Below are positions 33,762-42,062 of a stretch of 52,564 nt of DNA, piece by piece. This DNA is from Bacteroidales bacterium (GTDB taxonomy: Bacteria; Bacteroidota; Bacteroidia; Bacteroidales; F082). The translations under genes and the position numbers were made by a program. The first letter of the stretch is position 1, and each line of letters begins with the position of its first letter. The notes under the pieces were generated by a model. The model saw nothing but the letters and a program-made list of their open reading frames with translations. It ran no database searches and was not told where the DNA came from. The stretch lies in NCBI GenBank assembly GCA_016291135.1, contig JAEFAE010000003.1, forward strand, positions 148,516 through 201,079. The letters run 5' to 3'.

Positions 33762-34376
33762 ATGTTTTTAAAGCTGCATCCTACCAATCCCAATCCGAGG
33801 TATGTCAAGATGATCCTGGAGTGCCTCAACGACGACGGTGTCATCATCTTCCCTACCGACACGATCTATGGTGTGGGCGGCAACATCCGCAGCCCCAAGG
33901 TCCTGGATCGCATCTGCCGTATCAAGGGCATCAAGAAAGAGAAGGCCAACTTCTCGTTCATCTTCCACGACCTCAGCATGTTGAGTGAATTCACCCGGCC
34001 TATCAACAACGAGGTCTATAAGATGATGAAACGCAACCTCCCCGGGCCTTTTACCTTCATCCTCAACGCCAACAACAACATCCCGAGGATCTTCCAGAGC
34101 AAGAAGAAGACGGTGGGTATCCGTATCCCCGACCAGCCCATCATCACCAACCTGGTCGAGGAGCTTGGCTCTCCCATCATGACCACGTCGCTGGTTGACG
34201 AGGACGACGAGTACGGCGGCTATCTCACGGATCCCGAGGAGATCAACGAGAAATACCAGGACTTGGTCGACATCATCATCGACGGTGGCGCCGGCGAGCA
34301 TGTGGCCAGTACCGTGGTGGACTGCACTGAGGACGAAATCATGATCGTCCGCCAGGGCAAAGGCATCCTTGAATAA
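33762..34376 (+). CDS. YciO-like Sua5/YrdC family protein (possible threonylcarbamoyl-AMP synthase)
   Basis: About 204 residues from MFLKLHPTNPNPRYV at 33762; a TTG further upstream lies inside the promoter. The YrdC fold is marked by GGVI-like DDGVIIFPTDTIYGVGGN, KGIKKEKANFSF, NLPGPFTFILNA, KKTVGIRIPDQP and STVVDCTEDEIMIVRQGKG. The N-terminal HPxNPxPR motif and overall length match the YciO branch rather than TsaC. The family may make threonylcarbamoyl-adenylate for tRNA t6A, but YciO proteins are usually not the main t6A enzyme. The tRNA-Lys gene that lies downstream reads an ANN codon and would itself carry t6A. Confidence 0.85.
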   Translation: MFLKLHPTNPNPRYVKMILECLNDDGVIIFPTDTIYGVGGNIRSPKVLDRICRIKGIKKEKANFSFIFHDLSMLSEFTRPINNEVYKMMKRNLPGPFTFILNANNNIPRIFQSKKKTVGIRIPDQPIITNLVEELGSPIMTTSLVDEDDEYGGYLTDPEEINEKYQDLVDIIIDGGAGEHVASTVVDCTEDEIMIVRQGKGILE

Positions 34377-34449
34377 GGGATTTGCCGCCTCCTACCCGGC
34401 TTCGGGAAAAGTTTTTGGAAGATTTCCTTGCTAATTGAAAAAAAAGCTG

Positions 34450-34457
34450 TACATTTG
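34450..34457 (+). promoter_or_regulatory. Promoter of tRNA-Lys
   Basis: TACATTTG fits the -7 box, 23 bases before the mature tRNA 5' end. An imperfect CTTG at 34427-34430 lies 19 bases upstream. Confidence 0.55.
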
Positions 34458-34480
34458 CACCCGCAAATCGCAAAGCGGTT

Positions 34481-34556
34481 GACTCGGTAGCTCAGCAGGT
34501 AGAGCACAACACTTTTAATGTTGGGGTCCTGGGTTCGAGCCCCAGCCGGGTCACCA
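34481..34556 (+). tRNA. tRNA-Lys (anticodon TTT)
   Basis: A complete cloverleaf: acceptor stem GACTCGG paired with CCGGGTC (one T-G pair), a D arm with AGCTCAGCAGGTAGAGC, an anticodon stem CAACA/TGTTG around loop CTTTTAA (anticodon TTT), a T arm with GGTTCGAGCCCC, and an encoded CCA. The sequence carries T in place of U at all positions, as DNA. Confidence 0.97.
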
Positions 34557-34560
34557 AAAA

Positions 34561-34607
34561 AAATCCCTAATTGATTCGAGTTTCAATCAGTTAGGGATTT
34601 TCTTTTT
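34561..34607 (+). terminator. Terminator after tRNA-Lys
   Basis: AAATCCCTAA (34561-34570) pairs perfectly with TTAGGGATTT (34591-34600), with an inner TGATT/AATCA extension, followed by a T-run. Confidence 0.88.
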
Positions 34608-34655
34608 GGGCTTGATGCTTCCCTCGACGGGCGGTCTTAGGGGGGGCGTTTACCG

Positions 34656-34718
34656 ACTCCTCGCCAACTCCTTGCCGACTCCTTGCCAACTCCTTGTCAA
34701 CCCCTTGCCGACTCCTTA
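34656..34718. repeat. 11-base tandem repeat, 5.7 units
   Basis: Copies of ACTCCTTGCC(A/G) begin at 34656, 34667, 34678, 34689, 34700 and (partial) 34711, with scattered substitutions. The last partial copy ends one base before the stop codon of the TPM gene on the minus strand. A period of 11 is not a multiple of three, so it is unlikely to be coding. Confidence 0.88.
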
Positions 34719-34719
34719 T

Positions 34720-36273
34720 TTACCACTTCCCGTGGTAACCGCCGCCACCGGAGCGGCCGCCGCCGAAGGAGCCGCCTGAGCGGTGCGAAGAGGAATGGTA
34801 GCTGCGGGAAAAGCTGGAGGAATGATAGCCGCCGCTGCTGCTGCCAGAGAGGGCACGGTACAGCTTCGGAACCATCTCCTGTGCCACCCGGTTGCGGTCA
34901 CAATAAGCACAATGGTAGGTCACCTCCTTGAGGCCCGCCTTATCGTACGTCGCTTCCTCGAGTACTTTCGTATTGACCACATGCTCGGTAATGCCATGGC
35001 AGACCTCACATTCGTGGTATTGGTGGTTTTTCACCTTCCTTAAGAGGGTGACATGTCCTGCACTGCAAATGAAAGGGGTATATCCCACCGTCTTCAGCTC
35101 TATTTCCTTTTGTTGGACGGGGCTGAAGTTGTAAAAGGCGTAGGGAGATACGGAGTCGCCACAATCAATGCATTGGCTGTCCAAGGAGTGCTTGATCTTG
35201 TGTTTGAACGCTACTTCATAGATCCATCCGACCCAGATGGCCATCCAACGGGTGAGTCGGGAAAGCTTCTCGCGATAGGCGGTTTCATAGACCTCTTTAG
35301 GTTTCAGACTGGTACGCGCCAATTTGTTGGCAGCACGCAAGGCCCGTCCGTTTTGCCTCAAGCAGATCCAGGTAAGATAAAGGGCCAGCCCATACAGCAT
35401 GCCCAGACCATAGTGGATCTCATTCTCGGGACCGACACGCATCTGTTCAAAGAAGAATCCGATGAAGACGAAAAGATAGATGGAAAGCCCATACATGAGC
35501 GCCTTGAGGCAGCCTACCCCGCCCCAAGGGTTGCCGTCCCATTTTTTCCCAGTATCGTCGATGACGCGCACCCCGTTGATCATCTTTCCGCTGTCAACCA
35601 AGGTGGATACCGGTTTCACATAACGGTCACGAGAGATGTATATCCCCAAGGCGAGGCACGGCAGGAAAAACAGCAATCCACTTGCAAAGAGGATCACCAA
35701 AGCGGCCAGGCCTCCCAGGTCATCATTATCTTCTTCTTGACTTACGGGTAGCAAGGTGACCAGTCCGTCGGGGATCTCGCCACCATACACCTGCAAGATC
35801 TGGGTGACGCCGGAAACCAGGCCGCTCTCGTAGTCGTCTTCCTTGAAAAAGGGAACCATGGCTTCCTCGAAGATGCGTTGGCAGAGGGCATCGGGAAGGG
35901 TCTCCTCCACCCCATAGCCCGTCTCGAACTTGATCTCCCGCTGTTCCTTGGCCAGCAGGATCAACACGCCGTTGTCCAGTTCCCGATCGCCGATCCCCCA
36001 GTCGTTGAACAACTCGTTGGCAAAGACGTCGATGTCGGCGTCGCCAATGGAGTTCAACGCCACGACAAAGACATCCACTTGGTCGCGGATGGCACTCAAT
36101 GCCGTGTTGATCTTCATCTCACAGCTGTCGGAGAGGATGTCGTCCGGATCCGACACATGGATCAGGTTGCTCTCCAGACGGGTGTTCGGCACCCTGCTTA
36201 CCCACCAAACCTCCTGGGCCGACCCCAAGGAAGCCAGCAAAAGCAACAAAACGATCGTCAGCGTCTTTCTCAT
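34720..36273 (-). CDS. TPM-domain membrane protein with Gly/Ser-rich tail
   Basis: 517 residues: a signal peptide (MRKTLTIVLLLLLASLGSA), a periplasmic TPM domain (about 35-165; VDVFVVALNSIGDADIDVFA, NGVLILLAKEQREIKFETGYGVE) and a membrane helix (LAALVILFASGLLFFLPCLAL). Two or more further hydrophobic segments follow, then a Cys-rich zinc-ribbon-like region (SQCIDCGDS, HECEVCHG, YHCAYCDRN) and a tail of Gly, Ser, His and Arg (SFGGGRSGGGGYHGKW). TPM proteins are linked to envelope or photosystem maintenance; the enzyme activity is uncertain. The start overlaps the stop of the upstream lipoprotein gene by four bases (ATGA), so it is the last gene of a six-gene operon. Confidence 0.85.
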   Translation of the reverse strand: MRKTLTIVLLLLLASLGSAQEVWWVSRVPNTRLESNLIHVSDPDDILSDSCEMKINTALSAIRDQVDVFVVALNSIGDADIDVFANELFNDWGIGDRELDNGVLILLAKEQREIKFETGYGVEETLPDALCQRIFEEAMVPFFKEDDYESGLVSGVTQILQVYGGEIPDGLVTLLPVSQEEDNDDLGGLAALVILFASGLLFFLPCLALGIYISRDRYVKPVSTLVDSGKMINGVRVIDDTGKKWDGNPWGGVGCLKALMYGLSIYLFVFIGFFFEQMRVGPENEIHYGLGMLYGLALYLTWICLRQNGRALRAANKLARTSLKPKEVYETAYREKLSRLTRWMAIWVGWIYEVAFKHKIKHSLDSQCIDCGDSVSPYAFYNFSPVQQKEIELKTVGYTPFICSAGHVTLLRKVKNHQYHECEVCHGITEHVVNTKVLEEATYDKAGLKEVTYHCAYCDRNRVAQEMVPKLYRALSGSSSGGYHSSSFSRSYHSSSHRSGGSFGGGRSGGGGYHGKW

Positions 36274-37307
36274 CGGAGGGTCACGATTTTTTGAGCCTTG
36301 GAAACCAGCATCTCCTTGCCGTCGAGGGCGACGATTTTGACGCCATCGGTGTCGACGTAAGCCAACCGGCCGTCGTTGAGCCAGCCGTAGAAAGCATCCG
36401 CGTAATCACTCACCAGCACCTTCTGCACCTTGCCGTCGAGGCTGGCGAAACAGAGCGGACCATGACCGACATGGCCCCATTCGATCGGTGCACCAAATAC
36501 CACAGCATCATGGTTGGGACCCACCCCCAACAACTCAAAGTTGGGCTCGTAGGAGTACTCCGTTTTGTATTGATCGAAGTCGATCTGGTCGCTGAGGCAG
36601 ATTTGCGGTTCTCCCGAAAGATCCGGGACATAATAATAGTAGTTCTTATACCCTTCCTCGTCTTCACTTTGCACCTCCACCGCTACTTCTACGGTCTTGA
36701 ACCAATCCTGGTCGTTCAAGAGGTCCAGCTCCCTTTCATCGCCAGCGTCGCCCACGTTGATGTCTTTGGGCCAGGAATCCGTTCGTTGTTGGTTGTCGAA
36801 GTTGTAATACCGATTCTGAGTGAATTCGCAGTATTCCTCATAAAGGTCGAAGTACATCTCAATCAGCGGGATATTGGAATAGCTTCTCATTGGCGCCTTG
36901 GTACAGCTTTCGGCAAAGCAGTCGTTCAGTTTCAACCCCCAATCGGTGAGGGTCTCGGGAGCCGGCGAAGAGGCGTCCAGACGGACCCTTTTCAGATAGA
37001 GGTCTTGGCCGATGGCAACGGTGTAAAAGAAACAGTCGTCGTTCCAAAAGACACCGTCCACCACCGAGTCTTTTTCCACCACGTAGGGAATCAGGGTGTT
37101 GCTGGCCGATTGGTAGAAAGTCACTTTTCCCCCTTCAAAAAAGGCCATGTCACAGCCTTTCAGGGACACTTGTTGTTGGATCAGTTCCCCTTCGGCGGGA
37201 TCTGCTGGTTCATCAACGGGGTTGACAGATGGCTTTGCTTTGCTATTGTTACAGGCCCATGCGGTGCAGGCTAGCGCCAACAACAGGATAAAACAGTTTT
37301 TTTTCAT
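36270..37307 (-). CDS. Tandem lipoprotein paralogue 4 (last of four)
   Basis: 345 residues with a lipoprotein signal ending at Cys19 (TAWACNNSK). It shares a layout with three neighbours: a (D)MAFFEGGKVTFYQ strand after the linker, EKDSVVDGVFW, a P-x-P..L.DWGLKLNDC block, a central variable acidic region, then a CLSDQIDF motif, WGHVGHGPLCFASLDGKVQ and a WLNDGRLAYVDTDG strand. The repeated strand pattern suggests a small beta-propeller or beta-sandwich. The residues after the lipid Cys are not acidic, so a periplasm-facing anchor is likely. It overlaps the TPM gene by four bases. No function is recognised. Confidence 0.8.
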   Translation of the reverse strand: MKKNCFILLLALACTAWACNNSKAKPSVNPVDEPADPAEGELIQQQVSLKGCDMAFFEGGKVTFYQSASNTLIPYVVEKDSVVDGVFWNDDCFFYTVAIGQDLYLKRVRLDASSPAPETLTDWGLKLNDCFAESCTKAPMRSYSNIPLIEMYFDLYEEYCEFTQNRYYNFDNQQRTDSWPKDINVGDAGDERELDLLNDQDWFKTVEVAVEVQSEDEEGYKNYYYYVPDLSGEPQICLSDQIDFDQYKTEYSYEPNFELLGVGPNHDAVVFGAPIEWGHVGHGPLCFASLDGKVQKVLVSDYADAFYGWLNDGRLAYVDTDGVKIVALDGKEMLVSKAQKIVTLR

Positions 37308-37335
37308 GGCGTCTTTAATTTGAGGGTTTCAGGAA

Positions 37336-38373
37336 TCAGAAAGGTTTCACGGCATAGTTGGGCGATGGGCTCAGTTCCTTGATGTTGCCTTCAGGAGTCA
37401 GGATCATCAAGTGGAGGTCGGTGGGCGCAGGGATGTCGAACAAGCCATCCTCCACGCGGATGAACACCAACGAGCCGTCTTTCAGCCAAGTGGGCATTGG
37501 GCAAAAGCTGTCAGCGTCAAGGGCGTATTGCTTGCTGCCGTCCAAGGTGGCGGCGTTATACGAGCCCAGACCATAGTCGCCCCAAGGCAAGGAGGATACG
37601 AACAGCACCATTGTGCCTTGCGGGTTCAGCGACAAGGGCTCCGAGTAGATGTCTTCGTCGATGAGCTCTTCGGGGCTCACGTCGAACATCGAGGGATAGT
37701 TCAGCTTGTCGCTCAAGCAGACCCTTCCGTTGGAACCGCCCAGGTAATATAAGGAGCCGTGTTCGTCGTCGTCAAACAGGTCGATATCCACGCCTTCGGG
37801 CGTTTTGGTTTCGAAGTCGATGTCGAAGAACTCCATGTCGCCGGTCTCGGGGTCGAAGGACAACTTCGTGGCTTTGGTGACGGCATGGGTCCTGGTGTTA
37901 TACATCGTATAATCCCCGTAGGAGTAATTCACATAGACCATACCGCTTTGGATGGCCACTTCGTCCTCGGCTTTGTTGATCAGCAGGTTTTCGATAGGAA
38001 AGCTGGCAAAGCCCATGCAGTCCTCGATTCTCAGCATCCAGTCAGCCAGTTCAACCGGCTTCGGGTCCGGGTCGTCGAGTTTCAGGCCTTTCAGGCTCAG
38101 CTGATAGTCACGGCACACTGAATAATACAGGTTGTTGTGGCTGTCATAGACCGCATTGACCACGCTGTCGGTCTCGGTGGTAAAAGGCATTCGTTCCCCC
38201 GTGGCGTGGTGGTAGAACACCAACTGGCCGTTCTCCATGAAGACCATGTCATAGTCGGCCAGGGTGGCTGGCTTGGCGGTCTGTGGCGTCGTGTTGCTTC
38301 CCGGTTTCGGGTTGTTGCAGCTTACTGCAAAGATTAGCAGTGCTGCGGCGAATAATAAAGTCTTGGTTTTCAT
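37336..38373 (-). CDS. Tandem lipoprotein paralogue 3
   Basis: 345 residues with a lipobox FAVSC. It is related to its neighbours through DYDMVFMENGQLVFYHHATG, TDSVVNAVYD, the LYYSVCRDYQLSL strand, DPDPKPVELADW, and later VCLSDKLNYPS. A WGDYGLGSYNAATLDGS block and WLKDGSLVFIRV complete the pattern. The central region is acidic (FDIDFETKTPEGVDIDLFDDDEHG) and diverges strongly from the others. It lies 28 bases upstream of paralogue 4 and seven bases downstream of paralogue 2 on the same strand. Function unknown; envelope location inferred from the signal. Confidence 0.8.
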   Translation of the reverse strand: MKTKTLLFAAALLIFAVSCNNPKPGSNTTPQTAKPATLADYDMVFMENGQLVFYHHATGERMPFTTETDSVVNAVYDSHNNLYYSVCRDYQLSLKGLKLDDPDPKPVELADWMLRIEDCMGFASFPIENLLINKAEDEVAIQSGMVYVNYSYGDYTMYNTRTHAVTKATKLSFDPETGDMEFFDIDFETKTPEGVDIDLFDDDEHGSLYYLGGSNGRVCLSDKLNYPSMFDVSPEELIDEDIYSEPLSLNPQGTMVLFVSSLPWGDYGLGSYNAATLDGSKQYALDADSFCPMPTWLKDGSLVFIRVEDGLFDIPAPTDLHLMILTPEGNIKELSPSPNYAVKPF

Positions 38374-38380
38374 AGTATTG

Positions 38381-39328
38381 TTATTGTTGTTTCATGACAA
38401 AGCAAGTGCCCGGATAGAGTTCCTCCTCTTTTCCATCGGGCGTGCGCAGGTGGATGCTGGTATTGCCATAGATGAGCGATCCGTCGGGCAACCATATGCC
38501 TGGATAGCCTTCATCATAATCGCCCAGCACTTTCTGGATCTTGCCATCCAGCGAAGCCAAGCATTGCGGGCCGTGGGGTTCATCGTCTTCGCCTACGTAG
38601 GTACAGGTCTGGAACAAAACGAAACTCTTGGTAGGATCCACGGAAAGCACCCTATAGTAAGGCAGCTCTTCCAAACAATCGGGATCCACCTCGAATTCAA
38701 GTCGGTCGGCGAGAAAGACCATCTCGTCGCCATCACGATAATACAAGTCGCCGTTATCTTCCGCATAAGCAAACATACCCTCGTAAGGATCTGTGTTGTC
38801 GTAATCAAAAAGCACGTCGGTCAAATCGCCCTCCCATTCTTCCGCATCGTAGGCATGGCCATCGTTGAGGTCAAAAACCGCAAAAGCGTCGTAACCATAG
38901 TTGGGTTCATGCATATAATACATCCCAAGGATGTTTTGTTCTGGATAATAGGTCAGCAAAGGGGCGTCGAGGCAGTAATAAGCCGTGCCCACACAGCAGT
39001 CGTATGGAATGTTCCAGGCGTCCGCCAAGGTGGGCATGAGGTCGGGATCTTTGGTATCTACATACTTTACAAACGTGTTATTTCCCTCTTTCACAGAATA
39101 ATAAACACGTCCATCTGGAGTAAAGGTTAAGTTGAAAAGGGAGTCCTCTTCCGCAATCGGCACGGCCTTCTTATTGGCAAGGTCAAAGAGAATCAGCTTG
39201 CCTTGGTCCATGATGGCCAGGTCATACGATGTTTTTTTTGCCGAATTGTTGTCGGTGTTTGGTTTGGGGTTGTGATGGCAGCCCACCAAAGACACTAACA
39301 AAAGGCAGAGTGTAGCGATCTTTTTCAT
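38381..39328 (-). CDS. Tandem lipoprotein paralogue 2
   Basis: 315 residues, the shortest of the four, with lipobox SLVGC. Shared elements: SYDLAIMDQGKLILFD, EEDSLFNLTF, a VYYSVKEGNNTFVKYVD strand, a DAWNIPYDCCVG block, MVFLADRLEFE in place of the CLSDQ motif, and GPQCLASLDGKIQKVLGDYD followed by WLPDGSLIYGN. The central region contains many Asp and Tyr (YDAEEWEGDLTDVLFDYD). The CCVG pair and other cysteines could form disulfides in the periplasm. It lies 34 bases after paralogue 1. No function is recognised. Confidence 0.8.
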   Translation of the reverse strand: MKKIATLCLLLVSLVGCHHNPKPNTDNNSAKKTSYDLAIMDQGKLILFDLANKKAVPIAEEDSLFNLTFTPDGRVYYSVKEGNNTFVKYVDTKDPDLMPTLADAWNIPYDCCVGTAYYCLDAPLLTYYPEQNILGMYYMHEPNYGYDAFAVFDLNDGHAYDAEEWEGDLTDVLFDYDNTDPYEGMFAYAEDNGDLYYRDGDEMVFLADRLEFEVDPDCLEELPYYRVLSVDPTKSFVLFQTCTYVGEDDEPHGPQCLASLDGKIQKVLGDYDEGYPGIWLPDGSLIYGNTSIHLRTPDGKEEELYPGTCFVMKQQ

Positions 39329-39362
39329 TTGGTTTTGCAGTTATCAGATTCAATCAACGCTA

Positions 39363-40403
39363 TTAATGGACAACCGAGTTTTTCATCAAGAATTCACCAC
39401 AATGGGCGATGATCTCGGTGTGTCCGTCGGGATGGATGCGTTTGATGCAGTGCGGACGGTAATGGTAATGGTTCTCGGCATCGGGATCGTCCGGTGAGAG
39501 CGGCTCCTCTCCTACATACACCAGCGAACCGTCGTCGAGCCATTGGGCATTGAAGCCCGTGCAGTCGGTGTCTTCGATCGGCAGTTGGAACTTGCCGTCG
39601 GTGCTGGAGACAGCCAGGATGCCGTGGGGGAAATCGCCCCATTCCAAGATGACCATATAGAGCACCTTCAGGTTGTCGAGCGACGATGAAACATACTCAA
39701 ACTCGATATCCGATGCGTATTCGGGATCGCTGATATAGGGTGTGAAGTCCATCTGGTCGGTCAGGCAGACCGTGTCGCCGTCGATAAAGTAATAGCGGTT
39801 CTCGATCTGCTGGAGGTATTCCTGCAGCTCGTCCGCAGTGGAGATGTAATGGTAGTTCTCCTCGGTCTGCTCATCGTCGTCGGAGACCTGCCCTGCTTCT
39901 TCCCATTCCCAGGTCCAGTCGGCAATCTCGCCCGTCTCCAGGTCATAGAGCTTCTGTTGGTTGAACCAGTAGCCGTCCCAGCTGAAGTTATGATACAAAC
40001 CCAGTGTGTTTCTCCCACGGTAATACTCCAAAGGAGACACCTCGCCGTAGGTCTCGGTTACGCAATCGTCGTAGGGAACGCCCCAGTCCCCCAGCTCTTT
40101 GGGCTGTGGATTGGACTGCTTCAGATCGATGCAACGCAGCAGGATGTGGTTGTCCTTGGCCACGCAATAATAGACGATGTCGGGCTCGAAGCAGGCATTC
40201 ACCACGCTGTCCTTCTCGGCCTCCAGCGGCGTCATGACACCGGTGTTCGTGTTATAGAAATTGAGTTGGCCGTTATCGAGCATCACCATGTCGTAATCGG
40301 CGATATCGGCAGGCAACGGAGCAGCCTTAGGGGTTTTTTGTTGGTTGCAGCCCAGCATGAAACATGCCAGGGCAAGTGTCAGGATCAAGGAAAGGTTTTT
40401 CAT
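39363..40403 (-). CDS. Tandem lipoprotein paralogue 1 (first of four)
   Basis: About 346 residues from MKNLSLILTLALACFMLGC at 40403 (an ATG at 40415 is also in frame). Shared elements: DYDMVMLDNGQLNFYNTNTG, AEKDSVVNACFE, YYCVAKDNHILLR, NPQPKELGDWGVPYDDCV, VCLTDQMDFTPY, WGDFPHGILAVSSTDGK and WLDDGSLVYVGEE. The middle holds an acidic, aromatic insertion (WTWEWEEAGQVSDDDEQTEE). It starts 20 bases after the stop of the 123-residue membrane protein gene, so it belongs to the operon driven from about 40820. Confidence 0.8.
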   Translation of the reverse strand: MKNLSLILTLALACFMLGCNQQKTPKAAPLPADIADYDMVMLDNGQLNFYNTNTGVMTPLEAEKDSVVNACFEPDIVYYCVAKDNHILLRCIDLKQSNPQPKELGDWGVPYDDCVTETYGEVSPLEYYRGRNTLGLYHNFSWDGYWFNQQKLYDLETGEIADWTWEWEEAGQVSDDDEQTEENYHYISTADELQEYLQQIENRYYFIDGDTVCLTDQMDFTPYISDPEYASDIEFEYVSSSLDNLKVLYMVILEWGDFPHGILAVSSTDGKFQLPIEDTDCTGFNAQWLDDGSLVYVGEEPLSPDDPDAENHYHYRPHCIKRIHPDGHTEIIAHCGEFLMKNSVVH

Positions 40404-40423
40404 CGTTATTTTCATTTAATCTG

Positions 40424-40795
40424 TTATTCGTTCGTATCCATTTCTTCCAGCAAGTCGTATGCTTCCACTGGGCAGAACACATGCTTAAATGCACCAATGG
40501 TGACCACCCGTTCGGAGCCTTTGTAATACATTCGGCCAACGTTGATCACCTTATAGTCGGTCACTTCGAGCTGGGAGTTCACCCAAACCCGGGTCAGCTT
40601 CTCGCTCACGGCACCCAACAGGGCGTTGCCGAGGTCTTGAAGGATTCCCGTATCTTCGTTGTCATGTTTCTCTTGGGACGATTTCACAATCTCGCTGGTG
40701 AGCTTTTCGACATGCTTTTCCCTTTCAGGACGGGTAAACATCATCGCCACGGCAATAATCGCCAGGATAAGAAGGGTTTTGATCAGTTTTTTCAT
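40424..40795 (-). CDS. Small membrane-anchored protein (DUF4359-like)
   Basis: 123 residues: a hydrophobic N-terminal anchor (MKKLIKTLLILAIIAVAMMF), then a charged helix (REKHVEKLTSEIVKSSQEKH) and a short beta domain (DYKVINVGRMYYKGSERVVTIGAFKHVF). The layout (anchor, THPxxxxH-like helix, then a VTDYKxxxV...VxTIGxF domain) resembles DUF4359 proteins, which are exported proteins of unknown role. It is the first gene of the six-gene operon with the tandem lipoproteins and the TPM protein. The family call is tentative. Confidence 0.6.
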   Translation of the reverse strand: MKKLIKTLLILAIIAVAMMFTRPEREKHVEKLTSEIVKSSQEKHDNEDTGILQDLGNALLGAVSEKLTRVWVNSQLEVTDYKVINVGRMYYKGSERVVTIGAFKHVFCPVEAYDLLEEMDTNE

Positions 40796-40815
40796 CGTAT
40801 TGAAATGTTAAAAAA

Positions 40816-40823
40816 CAAAAATA
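40816..40823 (-). promoter_or_regulatory. Promoter of the six-gene lipoprotein/TPM operon
   Basis: TATTTTTG on the minus strand (CAAAAATA at 40816-40823) lies 21 bases before the first gene's start codon. An imperfect -33 element (CAAT at 40840) is near the right distance. Confidence 0.62.
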
Positions 40824-40872
40824 GACAAAAACATCGAAACAATGGCGTTCGAGGGCCGTTTTTAACAATAAA

Positions 40873-40903
40873 AATTGGAGGCCCTGAAACAAGGCCTCCA
40901 ATT
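40873..40903 (-). terminator. Terminator after the hyp/DUF5692 operon
   Basis: AATTGGAGGCC (40873-40883) pairs with GGCCTCCAATT (40893-40903) around a nine-base loop; on the minus strand the stem is followed by TTTATTGTT. It lies 37 bases after the DUF5692 stop codon. Confidence 0.8.
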
Positions 40904-40939
40904 CAATGGTTCAATAGATTGTGAAAACAGGTCCCAGGA

Positions 40940-42043
40940 TCAATCCACATCGGCGCGTGCCATGGCGTCCTTGTAGTACTTCTGGTTGACGAAGACGTCT
41001 TGCTTGTACGGGTTGATGTGACGTTTCTTGGAGACGCAGATGATGTAGCCCAAGGCCACGATATTCACTATCAGGGCTAGCGCGCTGATCACGACCATCA
41101 TGGTGGGATTGGCCGCCACGACGGAAGGATCTACGGTAGTACCCACAATACCGTCAACGGCAGCCTGTCCACCGGCAGCATACAGCTTCTCGATGGTGGC
41201 GACCCCTTCGGGATAGAGGACGGGAAGCGTAGCCCAGCTGAACCACTGGCGACCGTCTTTGAAGGTCTCCTGGAAGAGCGGGAACACCTGAGCGAACATG
41301 CACCAGATGGCCAAGGTGTTGGCACGGTTCTGGATCCAGCCACCACGGTTCCACAGCAAAGCAGCCACCGTAGGAGCGAGCAGCAGGGCGATACCGCAGT
41401 ACCAGCTGTGCGTCGGCAGGCAGTTGTACGTATAGGCAAAGTTCCAGATGTCGTAGATGACGATATAGACCCAGGTCATATCGGCCCAGATCATATCTTT
41501 CTTGTCCTTAGAGCCATACACATTCCACCAGGCGGTCATACAGAAGATGTTGAACAAACCGGCCACGCCGTTGAAGACGTTGTGCCAGCCACCATACTGC
41601 CAAACCCCTTCGGAAGTAAGCCACCACTTGTTCCATCCCATCACAGCGCTCTCAAAGTCGGAGACGCAGGCGATCAGGATGTTGATGGCCACAATGATGA
41701 ACGGGAAGGGCTTGAACCAGTGTTTGGCACCGATGCCCCACTTGTATTTGATCATCATAAAGCCGATACATCCGGCTGTGGCTGCATAGAGCTTGGCATA
41801 GTGGAACCACCCCTGCATATAGACATGGGTCTGGTTTTCAAGCGCCCACTGCGCACCGTTCCGAACGCCAATCCAAATGGCGAGGAAGTAGGCGGTAAGC
41901 GCCACCGGAACTACCAAGAAAGTAAAGATACCGCCGAACTTGGTGCGACGGGCAAACTCGTTCAATAAGATAAGGCCTGCGAGGACAACGAGCATCATTC
42001 CCCACTGAGGCAGCGCATGAGCGCCATAAACTTGGAAAAACAT
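40940..42043 (-). CDS. DUF5692 family polytopic membrane protein
   Basis: 367 residues with about nine hydrophobic segments (MMLVVLAGLILLNEFA, GIFTFLVVPVALTAYFLAIW, FIIVAINILIACVSDF, VVISALALIVNIVALGYIIC). It is unusually rich in Trp, His and Cys near membrane edges, for instance WNKWWLTSEGVWQYGGWHN, AWWNVYG and THSWYCGIALLL. The protein resembles DUF5692, a family of unknown function in gut anaerobes. It is the last gene of the hypB-oxidoreductase-hypA-118 operon, 19 bases after the 118-residue gene. Whether it is a transporter, a quinone- or metal-interacting subunit, or something else cannot be told. Confidence 0.72.
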   Translation of the reverse strand: MFFQVYGAHALPQWGMMLVVLAGLILLNEFARRTKFGGIFTFLVVPVALTAYFLAIWIGVRNGAQWALENQTHVYMQGWFHYAKLYAATAGCIGFMMIKYKWGIGAKHWFKPFPFIIVAINILIACVSDFESAVMGWNKWWLTSEGVWQYGGWHNVFNGVAGLFNIFCMTAWWNVYGSKDKKDMIWADMTWVYIVIYDIWNFAYTYNCLPTHSWYCGIALLLAPTVAALLWNRGGWIQNRANTLAIWCMFAQVFPLFQETFKDGRQWFSWATLPVLYPEGVATIEKLYAAGGQAAVDGIVGTTVDPSVVAANPTMMVVISALALIVNIVALGYIICVSKKRHINPYKQDVFVNQKYYKDAMARADVD

Positions 42044-42062
42044 AACTATTAGGTTTTAGGAA

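Noticed and set aside
34377..34450. Possible riboswitch or small RNA before tRNA-Lys
   Set aside because: The stretch between the YciO-like stop and the tRNA promoter is under 80 bases and shows only a weak GC-rich hairpin.
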